Part shown: positions 14,645 to 20,930 of the stretch, piece by piece | Layout: each line of letters begins with the position of its first letter | How positions within the stretch are numbered: the first letter of the stretch is position 1 | Virus record (IMG/VR): IMGVR_UViG_3300010371_000095 | Coordinates: 1 to 28,591 of that record | From: a virus | Reading direction: 5' to 3' (one strand) | Length of the DNA: 28,591 nucleotides | Made by a program: the position numbers and the translations under genes | Notes under the pieces: generated by a model | What the model saw: the letters and a program-made list of their open reading frames with translations, nothing else | Told to the model about the DNA's origin: nothing | Databases searched by the model: none

Positions 14645-14670
14645 GCCCCTTCGCGGGGCCTTTTCTTTTT
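14645..14670 (+). terminator. Rho-independent terminator after the endonuclease
   Basis: GCCCC (14645-14649) pairs with GGGGC (14655-14659) around a TTCGC loop, followed by CTTTTCTTTTT. It ends the endonuclease transcript 10 bases after its stop. The T-tract runs directly into CGGAG, the Shine-Dalgarno of the gene starting at 14682. Confidence 0.75.
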
Positions 14671-14681
14671 CGGAGTGCCGC

Positions 14682-15101
14682 ATGACGGAACGCGAATATC
14701 CCCGCTGGGTCAATCGTCGGTCGGACGGCGTTGGCTCCGTCATTGCTGAGACTGCGGAAGAAGAGGCGAGCATCCTTGCCCGCTGGGCGGCAGAGGATCA
14801 GGGGGCGACGGAAGCTCCGAAAACTGAGGTGACCGCATCAACCGCCGCGCAACAAATCGACGCCGATGCTCTTGAGAAGGCGTGGTGCGATGGCATCGTG
14901 AGCGCCCTTGAGGCTGCGCGCGAGGCGGGCGTTCCCGAAGAGCAGATCACCCTCATCCGGTCGGCCTTCGATCCGAAGGTGACGGAAAGACTGGCGTCCA
15001 AAACCGAAAACGCCCTGACCCAGCCCGAAGGCACCAAGGCACGCGGCGGATGGCCCAAGGGCAAGCCTCGCGGCAAGCGCCCATCGGTTTCGGTGAACTG
15101 A
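14682..15101 (+). CDS. Hypothetical head-tail region protein with basic tail, 139 aa
   Basis: ATG 14682 is chosen because CGGAG precedes it and the longer open frame back to 14520 crosses a terminator and the endonuclease gene. The 139-residue product has an acidic helical middle (Ala-Glu-Glu-Glu-Ala-Ser-Ile-Leu-Ala-Arg-Trp) and ends with an AT-hook-like basic stretch, Gly-Gly-Trp-Pro-Lys-Gly-Lys-Pro-Arg-Gly-Lys-Arg-Pro. That tail could touch DNA. No family is recognised. It lies one base before the gp4-like gene and may be a portal-vertex or head-completion accessory. Confidence 0.65.
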   Translation: MTEREYPRWVNRRSDGVGSVIAETAEEEASILARWAAEDQGATEAPKTEVTASTAAQQIDADALEKAWCDGIVSALEAAREAGVPEEQITLIRSAFDPKVTERLASKTENALTQPEGTKARGGWPKGKPRGKRPSVSVN

Positions 15102-15102
15102 C

Positions 15103-15849
15103 ATGTCGGCACTGGCGCTCGATACCTTCGGCGATCTCATCAGCCTCGCATTGAGGAACGCCGGCATCATCGGTGTTGGCCAGACGGCGGCTGCCGAAGA
15201 CATGAACGATGCCGGCCGTATGCTCAACATGATGCTGGGCCAATGGCAGCGCCGCCGCTACCTCGTCTATCGCCTCAAGGAAATGTCGCTCTCGGCGACC
15301 GGGGCACAGTCCTACAGCATCGGCCCCGGCGGCGACTTCAACGTGAGTGCGCGGCCGGCAGAGATCAATTACGCCTTCGCGCGCCAGGTCATCAACTCCA
15401 ATCCTCAGCAGATTGACTATCCGCTGCAAATCCTCCCGTCGCGTGAGGACTATGCGCTGATCCAGTTGAAGAGCCTGGCGTCCTTCCCGCAATGGGCGTG
15501 GTTCGACGCTGCCTATCCGCTGGGCAATTTCTTCGTCTATCCCGTCATCACCTCGCAGTTCGAAATCTTCATCGGCTTCTCGGAGATTTTGCAGTCCGTC
15601 GAGAGCCTGACGGACCAGATCAACGTGCCGCCCGAATATGTCGAGGCGATGGTCTACAACCTCGCGCTGCGGCTGGCGGCGAACTACAATTCGCCGATCA
15701 ACCCCGTCGTGCCCGGCCTCGCCAAGGCTGCGCTCGAAACCATGCGCACCGTCAATGCGCAGGTGCCGCGGATGTCGATGCCGAGAGGATTGATCTATCC
15801 GCCTCGGTATAATATCTACAGCGACAATGCCGGGGGATGGGGCTCCTGA
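15103..15849 (+). CDS. Head completion / tail accessory factor, P22 gp4-like
   Basis: The 248-residue protein matches the plan of P22 gp4-family adaptors. An N-terminal helical region contains Leu-Ile-Ser-Leu-Ala-Leu-Arg-Asn-Ala-Gly, then Asp-Ala-Gly-Arg-Met-Leu-Asn-Met-Met-Leu-Gly-Gln-Trp-Gln-Arg-Arg. A beta-rich middle follows (Tyr-Ser-Ile-Gly-Pro-Gly-Gly-Asp-Phe). The C-terminal part has Pro-Pro-Glu-Tyr-Val-Glu-Ala-Met-Val-Tyr-Asn-Leu-Ala. P22 gp4 (166 aa) binds under the portal after packaging; this longer form is common in other podoviruses. It is directly followed by the gp10-like gene, as in P22. Confidence 0.85.
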   Translation: MSALALDTFGDLISLALRNAGIIGVGQTAAAEDMNDAGRMLNMMLGQWQRRRYLVYRLKEMSLSATGAQSYSIGPGGDFNVSARPAEINYAFARQVINSNPQQIDYPLQILPSREDYALIQLKSLASFPQWAWFDAAYPLGNFFVYPVITSQFEIFIGFSEILQSVESLTDQINVPPEYVEAMVYNLALRLAANYNSPINPVVPGLAKAALETMRTVNAQVPRMSMPRGLIYPPRYNIYSDNAGGWGS

Positions 15850-17564
15850 TGCCCCTCGTTGCACTGCAGGGCGGGAACTATCAGGGCCGCAGTACACAGG
15901 CCAGCTCGCGCATGCTGGCGGTCAATCTCTATCCTGAGGCCAATCCGCCGACCGGCGCGCCTCTGACGCCCGTGACGTACTATCAGACACCAGGGCTGCT
16001 GGCCGAAGGCGTCCCGCCGAGCATCGAAGGCATGCGACAACTCTACCGGGCCACCAATGGCAATCTCTATGCCGTCGTTGGTCCCAACGTCTATGCCGTC
16101 TCCAACACGTTTCAGTTCACGTTGCTGGGGACGATTGCAGACGCGGCAACCCCCGTCGTGTTCGCAGACAACGGCCTCGTCATTGTGATCGTGGATGGCT
16201 CGGCAACGGGCTACGCCATCGACATGACGACCGACGATTTTGGGCCCATCACCGATCCAAGCTTTGTCGGGGCGCAGTGGGTTTCGCAGCAGGACGGCTT
16301 CTTCATCTTCAACAAGCCGGGGACGAACCAGTTCTACATCAGCCTCGAGAACGTGACGTTCGAGATGCTGACGGGCGCAACGGGCCGCATTCTCGCTGGC
16401 AGCATCGTGACGCCGGGTTCGGGATACGTCACCGGCTCTTATTCCAACGTGCCACTGACCGGAGGGACGGGGACGGGCGCCACGGCCAATATCGTCGTGA
16501 CGGCAGGCGCGGTGTCGTCCGTGACCATCGTCAACCCCGGTGCGGGCTACACCCTCAACGACACGCTGTCCGCCTCTGCCGCGAACCTGGGCGGTTCGGG
16601 ATCGGGGTTCGCCTATGGCGCCGATGAAGTCGCGACTGCCTTCGACCCGCTGGACGTGGCAACGAAATCCAGCACCGCGGATCCGATCGTAGCGTGCCCG
16701 ACCATCCATGGCGTATTGTGGCTTGTGGGTCAGCTCACCTCCGAGGTGTGGGCGCCGAGCGGAGCGGCCGATTTCTACTGGCAGCGCATTCAGGGCGCGG
16801 TCATCAACCACGGCTGCGCTGCGCCGTACTCCATGACGCAGCAGGACGTGTCGCTGTTCTGGCTCTCGCAGGATTTGCAGGGGCACGGCATCGTTGTCCG
16901 GGCGCAGGATACCACGATCCTCCGCATTTCGACCAACGCTATCGAGCAGGACATCCAGACCTACTCTTCGATCTCGGACGCCATTGGCTTTTGCCATCAG
17001 GTTGAAGGGCATTCCTTCTACGTCCTGACGTTCCCGAGCGCGGACGTGACGTGGGCGTATGACCTCTCGACCGGCCAGTGGCACCGCCGATCATCGATTG
17101 ACAACAACGGCGTCCTCCACCGCTGGCGCGCCAACTGCTTCGCCTTTGCCTACGGGATGAACCTTGTCGGCGATTACCAGAACGGCAGCCTCTACTCGCT
17201 GGATTCGACCATCTTCACCGATGCCGGAACGGCGATCCCGCGCATCCTGACGCTCCCGCACCTGACCCGCGGGGGTAAGCGTGTGATGTACTCGCAGATG
17301 CAGGCGAAAGCGCAGGTCGGCTACATCGTGGCCACGCCGACCTCGACGCCGCCCATGATCTCACTAAGGTGGAGCGACGATGCTGGCGTAACGTTCGGCA
17401 ACAAGGTCGAACAATCCTTGGGAGCGAGCGGCCAGTACATCACGTCGCCGCAATGGCAACGGCTGGGCATGGCCCGCGACCGTATTTTTGAGCTGAGTTG
17501 GTCCGCCAACGCTGACGTGGCAATTGCCGGGGTTTGGGTGAATTTTCGCGAGGCGGCTTCCTGA
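15849..17564 (+). CDS. Packaged DNA stabilisation / tail hub protein, P22 gp10-like, with inserted domain
   Basis: With ATG 15849 (TGATG overlap with the gp4-like stop) the protein has 571 residues; ATG 15837 would add four. The N-terminus (Gln-Gly-x-x-Tyr-x-Gly-Arg-Ser), the Leu-Tyr-Pro-Glu segment and the beta-propeller-like repeats fit the gp10 family (PF11134), which plugs the portal channel below gp4. P22 gp10 is 472 residues. Part of the difference is a Gly/Thr/Ala/Val-rich block at about 183-255 with Pro-Gly-Ser-Gly-Tyr (189-193) and Pro-Gly-Ala-Gly-Tyr (230-234), which looks like a separate small beta module inserted in a loop. The hub core resumes after it. Confidence 0.85.
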   Translation: MPLVALQGGNYQGRSTQASSRMLAVNLYPEANPPTGAPLTPVTYYQTPGLLAEGVPPSIEGMRQLYRATNGNLYAVVGPNVYAVSNTFQFTLLGTIADAATPVVFADNGLVIVIVDGSATGYAIDMTTDDFGPITDPSFVGAQWVSQQDGFFIFNKPGTNQFYISLENVTFEMLTGATGRILAGSIVTPGSGYVTGSYSNVPLTGGTGTGATANIVVTAGAVSSVTIVNPGAGYTLNDTLSASAANLGGSGSGFAYGADEVATAFDPLDVATKSSTADPIVACPTIHGVLWLVGQLTSEVWAPSGAADFYWQRIQGAVINHGCAAPYSMTQQDVSLFWLSQDLQGHGIVVRAQDTTILRISTNAIEQDIQTYSSISDAIGFCHQVEGHSFYVLTFPSADVTWAYDLSTGQWHRRSSIDNNGVLHRWRANCFAFAYGMNLVGDYQNGSLYSLDSTIFTDAGTAIPRILTLPHLTRGGKRVMYSQMQAKAQVGYIVATPTSTPPMISLRWSDDAGVTFGNKVEQSLGASGQYITSPQWQRLGMARDRIFELSWSANADVAIAGVWVNFREAAS

Positions 17565-17890
17565 TGGCTTCTGCTCCTTATCCCGGTGCCTATGCGCCAG
17601 TCATCGCGCCCGGCGGAACGTTCTTCGCGCTTCCTTGGCTCGCGTTCTTCCAGCAATTTGCCAGCCAGCCAGCCGCTCCGTCCACCATCACGGCGACTGG
17701 CTCGCCGTTCGCCTACACCGCATCCGGTCCCGGCTCGTTCTTCATCAATGGCGGGACGATCTCGGATCGCGAGTTTACCCGAGGTGGAGTGACGGTGCCG
17801 TTCGGCAGCAACATCGTCAACATGGCCAACAATGATCGCGTGACGATCACCTACACCGGCTCGCCATCCTTCGTATTCATCCCGGCGTAA
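17564..17890 (+). CDS. Small putative structural protein, 108 aa
   Basis: ATG 17564 forms TGATG with the previous stop. The 108-residue product has a Pro/Tyr/Gly-rich N-terminus, a hydrophobic helical segment (Phe-Phe-Ala-Leu-Pro-Trp-Leu-Ala-Phe-Phe-Gln-Gln-Phe, about 24-36) and a beta-rich C-terminal half ending in Val-Phe-Ile-Pro-Ala. It occupies the position where P22 carries the tail needle gene, but it lacks the long coiled coil of a needle, so that identity is not supported. A minor tail or neck protein is more likely. Confidence 0.6.
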   Translation: MASAPYPGAYAPVIAPGGTFFALPWLAFFQQFASQPAAPSTITATGSPFAYTASGPGSFFINGGTISDREFTRGGVTVPFGSNIVNMANNDRVTITYTGSPSFVFIPA

Positions 17891-17893
17891 TTT

Positions 17894-18661
17894 ATGCTCC
17901 ACGTGAAGCTTTCCGTCTGCCGGGAGTTCTCGGCGGAGCGGGTCAACGCGGTCGTCAACCACCCCGAAGTCCGTCCCTGGGTCGGGGGCGGTGAAGGCCC
18001 GGTAGACCTCACGCCGCTGGTCGCCAATCCCGCCAACGTCCTCCTGACGGGGGAAGGGGGCGGTGTACTGTTCCAATGCCTCGCGCCGGGGCTCTACGAG
18101 GCACACTGCCAATTCTTGCCCGAGGCACGCGGACCGCAGTCCATTCAGGCGGTCAAGGATGCGCTGCGGTGGCTATTCACCAGTTCCGATGCGGTCCAGA
18201 TCGTCACCAAAGTTCCCGCCGGCAACAAGGCCGCGCTTGGCCTCGTGCGGGCCATCCACGGGCAAAAGCTATTCGAGCGCGAGAAGGTCTGGCCGGTCGG
18301 CGATGAATTGCAGGGCGTCGGCTATTACAGCCTCACGCTGATGCAATGGGCCGGAAAGGCCGATGGACTCGCCGTCAGTGGTCAGTGGTTCCATGACAAG
18401 CTCGAGGCTGCCAAGGCCGCAACTGCGGGTGCCCTCCCGCCGCATGACGACGATCCGGCCCATGACCAATACGTCGGCGCCACGATCGAAATGATCGCGG
18501 CCGGGCAAGTCGAGAAGGCCCTGAATTTCTACAACCGGTGGGCGATCTTTGCGGGTTACGGCCCGATTGCGCTGATCGCCACCAACCCACTCGTTCTCGA
18601 CATCGGCGATGCCATCTTGGCCGTCCGTGATCGAGACTTCGATGTTCTTCTTTGCCGATGA
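17894..18661 (+). CDS. GNAT-like phage protein (DUF2824 type)
   Basis: The 255-residue protein starts at ATG 17894, three bases after the previous stop. Residues about 20-130 resemble DUF2824 proteins of P22-like tail clusters, which have an acetyltransferase-like fold: Val-Asn-His-Pro-Glu-Val-Arg-Pro-Trp-Val-Gly, a Gly-Gly-Val-Leu-Phe strand, Tyr-Glu-Ala-His-Cys-Gln-Phe-Leu-Pro-Glu, and Lys-Val-Pro-Ala-Gly-Asn-Lys-Ala-Ala. The classical acetyl-CoA loop is not obvious, so activity is uncertain. The C-terminal 90 residues are helical and unique. The family call is from memory. The location before the ejection genes matches P22-like phages, where such proteins are thought to aid assembly. Confidence 0.65.
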   Translation: MLHVKLSVCREFSAERVNAVVNHPEVRPWVGGGEGPVDLTPLVANPANVLLTGEGGGVLFQCLAPGLYEAHCQFLPEARGPQSIQAVKDALRWLFTSSDAVQIVTKVPAGNKAALGLVRAIHGQKLFEREKVWPVGDELQGVGYYSLTLMQWAGKADGLAVSGQWFHDKLEAAKAATAGALPPHDDDPAHDQYVGATIEMIAAGQVEKALNFYNRWAIFAGYGPIALIATNPLVLDIGDAILAVRDRDFDVLLCR

Positions 18662-18673
18662 AAGGCGCTGAGC

Positions 18674-18910
18674 ATGACCGTCTATGATCTTCCGCTTGCC
18701 CCGCCAGATTGGCGGTTTGCCCACCTCATGCCAGATGATGTGACCGCGCGAACGGACGGTGAAATCCTATCTATCTGTCGCGGCGAAGGCGACCATGTGG
18801 ATCACGTGGACTTCGCGGCTGAATATGCGGTCGACGAGTCCAGTATCCGTGCGGCTATCGCGGCCCTTGATCGGGTTTCGTTTGCCGATGCGGCTGTGAA
18901 GGCTGTCTGA
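18674..18910 (+). CDS. Small acidic protein, 78 aa
   Basis: ATG 18674 lies about ten bases after AAAGG. The 78-residue acidic product contains Asp-Val-Thr-Ala-Arg-Thr-Asp-Gly-Glu-Ile, a His-Val-Asp-His-Val-Asp-Phe segment and a helical end. The sequence Glu-Tyr-Ala-Val-Asp-Glu-Ser-Ser-Ile-Arg-Ala-Ala-Ile-Ala could be a short helix-turn-helix-like segment. No family is recognised. It precedes the gp7-like gene by one base. Confidence 0.55.
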   Translation: MTVYDLPLAPPDWRFAHLMPDDVTARTDGEILSICRGEGDHVDHVDFAAEYAVDESSIRAAIAALDRVSFADAAVKAV

Positions 18911-18911
18911 A

Positions 18912-19586
18912 ATGCCTGTCGGCGCGGCCCTTGGCGTTTCAGGCATTGTCGGCGCGGGCGCGAGCCTGCTAGGCTCTCAGCAGCAGGCATCGGCTGCGAA
19001 CCGTGCTGCCGATATGCAGCAGCAGCAGTACAAGCAGACGCGTACAGACCTCATGCCCTTCACTCAAGCGGGGCAAAACGCGACGAATATGCTGACCACG
19101 GCACTCCCCGGTCTCACTGCGCCAATCAACCTCACCGAGGATTGGCTACGGCAGACGCCGGGCTACCAGTTCACGCTGAACCAGGGGCTCAAGTCTGTGC
19201 AGAACGGGGCGGCCGCTCGTGGCCTCGGGGCATCGGGGGCCGCCCTCAAGGGCGCGGCTGGATATGCGACCGGACTGGCGGACAACACCTACCAAAACCA
19301 GTTCAACAACGCGAACGTCAACAAGCAGAACGCCTACAATTTCCTGATGGGGACGGCTGGCCTCGGCGAGAATGCAGCAGCGCAATCCGGGCAGATCGGG
19401 CAGGCTGGCGCGGCGCAGGCCGGCAACTCTCTCATCGGCGCCGGCACTGCGCAGGCTGCCGGGCTCAACGGCGCGGCAAATGCCCTCACGAACGCCGCCA
19501 ATAGCTACGGCGGCTACCAGTGGGCACAGAACAATCCTTACGCGGCAAGCAACCCGTTCGGACAATCGCGGGGGCTCTACGGTTGA
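18912..19586 (+). CDS. DNA ejection protein, P22 gp7-like
   Basis: The 224-residue protein (P22 gp7 is 229) has a glycine-rich hydrophobic N-terminus (Val-Ser-Gly-Ile-Val-Gly-Ala-Gly-Ala-Ser-Leu-Leu-Gly, about 9-21). A Gln/Ala-rich amphipathic helix follows (Gln-Gln-Gln-Ala-Ser-Ala-Ala-Asn-Arg-Ala), then Pro-Gly-Tyr-Gln-Phe-Thr-Leu-Asn-Gln-Gly near 82, and Ala/Gly/Gln/Asn repeats to the end. This is the recurring plan of the smallest of the three P22-type ejection proteins, which leave the virion with the DNA and help form a conduit. In P22 the N-terminal leader is removed; whether that happens here is unknown. It starts the ejection trio. Confidence 0.85.
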   Translation: MPVGAALGVSGIVGAGASLLGSQQQASAANRAADMQQQQYKQTRTDLMPFTQAGQNATNMLTTALPGLTAPINLTEDWLRQTPGYQFTLNQGLKSVQNGAAARGLGASGAALKGAAGYATGLADNTYQNQFNNANVNKQNAYNFLMGTAGLGENAAAQSGQIGQAGAAQAGNSLIGAGTAQAAGLNGAANALTNAANSYGGYQWAQNNPYAASNPFGQSRGLYG

Positions 19587-19589
19587 TCC

Positions 19590-20927
19590 ATGGCTGACAT
19601 CGACACGTCGTTTTACCCGAGGGCCAACCCGAACGCGCTGTTCGACACGGCCAACCAGGCCATCGGGGTTCGCAATGCTCAGGCGCAAAATGCGCTTCTG
19701 GGTATCGGGATACAGCAGCAACACCAAGACCTCGTGCGCCAGCAGGTCGGGACGCTGGTGGATGCGTTCTCGTCTCTCGCAACCAATCCGAATGTCACCC
19801 GCGCCGATTTCGAGCGCGTCGGCTCGACCCTGTTGCAGCAGGGCGTGATCGATCCGAACACCTATAAGCAGGAAATGGCAACGCTTCCTGCGCAAGGGAC
19901 GCCGCAGCAGTTTCAGCAGATCGCGAACGGCTACCTCGCGCGTGCGATTGATGCTGGCTCGCGGTTCGGCATCGAATACGGGTACGGAGCCGGTTCCGGC
20001 GCATCGCCGACGAACATCACCGAGCCGAACGGCGCCGTCACCACCATGACGCAATCCGGTGCGGCTGGCCGTCTCGGGTACCAGAGCCCCATGGGCGCCC
20101 CCGCGCCTAGCGCAATGCCTCCAGCGAGCAATCCCTTCACTGCCGCTCCTGCGGCCGCTGCTGTACCGCCGAACGCCCTCACTGGTGGCGTTCATCCGAT
20201 GGCGGTGGCCGATCGCGCCGATCAGTTGCGTGCCGCTACCGGCGAGGTGTCTCCCCAAGCCCCCGTGCCGCTGGCGCCTGCCCAGCCTGCCGCCCAGACG
20301 GGCGGCGTCACCGGCCCATCCCCTCAGCAGGCGGCACAGTTCCAAGCCTCTGCGGCGCAGCAGCAGGCCGACAAGACTGCGGATGCGGACTATACGGCCA
20401 ACATCGTGCCATTGAAGAAGGTTGCAGCGCTTCTGCCAGAGGTCCCGCTGTTCGGCACGGGCGCGGGAATCCCCACCGATATCGCCAAGACGCTCGCCAC
20501 ATTCGGCGTCCCGGCTGCTGCGTTGCAGGCCAAGGACTCGTCCGAGCTCGAAAAGTACCTCACTGGCATCGCCCGCAATTCCGGGGCCGCTCCAAATGCC
20601 GTTGCGCAACTTGAAGCCGCGATGTCCGCAAATCCCAACATGAACACCGATAGGGCGGCAGCGAAGGATGTGGTAGGGACCATGCTGGCTCTCGCGCGAT
20701 TGCAGCACCTCAAGGTACAGACGCTCGGCGATCTTCCCGGCGAGCAATATTCCTCGGCCGCCAGCAAATGGGCGCAGAACCAAGACCCGCGCGCGCTCGC
20801 ATTCGACCTGATGGACGATAACGCCAAGGCAGCGCTCAGGAAGGAGTTGAACGCGAACCCGGCGCAGGCCAAGCGCTTCGTCGACACCTACAATGCCGCC
20901 AAGGCCGCGGGCATCTTCGATCAGTAA
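19590..20927 (+). CDS. Middle ejection protein, P22 gp20-like position
   Basis: The 445-residue protein lies between gp7-like and lysozyme-containing genes, the place of gp20 in P22 (471 aa). Residues 1-130 are helical and Gln/Asn-rich (Asn-Ala-Gln-Ala-Gln-Asn-Ala-Leu-Leu-Gly-Ile). Residues about 150-275 are a low-complexity Ala/Pro/Gln linker with little order. The C-terminal part (about 280-445) is again helical and contains Leu-Leu-Pro-Glu-Val-Pro-Leu-Phe-Gly-Thr-Gly. Sequence similarity to gp20 itself is not evident to me; the call rests on order, length and composition. Four bases separate it from the next ATG. Confidence 0.7.
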   Translation: MADIDTSFYPRANPNALFDTANQAIGVRNAQAQNALLGIGIQQQHQDLVRQQVGTLVDAFSSLATNPNVTRADFERVGSTLLQQGVIDPNTYKQEMATLPAQGTPQQFQQIANGYLARAIDAGSRFGIEYGYGAGSGASPTNITEPNGAVTTMTQSGAAGRLGYQSPMGAPAPSAMPPASNPFTAAPAAAAVPPNALTGGVHPMAVADRADQLRAATGEVSPQAPVPLAPAQPAAQTGGVTGPSPQQAAQFQASAAQQQADKTADADYTANIVPLKKVAALLPEVPLFGTGAGIPTDIAKTLATFGVPAAALQAKDSSELEKYLTGIARNSGAAPNAVAQLEAAMSANPNMNTDRAAAKDVVGTMLALARLQHLKVQTLGDLPGEQYSSAASKWAQNQDPRALAFDLMDDNAKAALRKELNANPAQAKRFVDTYNAAKAAGIFDQ

Positions 20928-20930
20928 CCC

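Noticed and set aside
13860-14700. Possibility that the HNH gene lies in a group I intron splitting the coat gene
   Set aside because: The coat protein already ends with its expected C-terminal motif at 13938, and no coat-like exon is found after the endonuclease.
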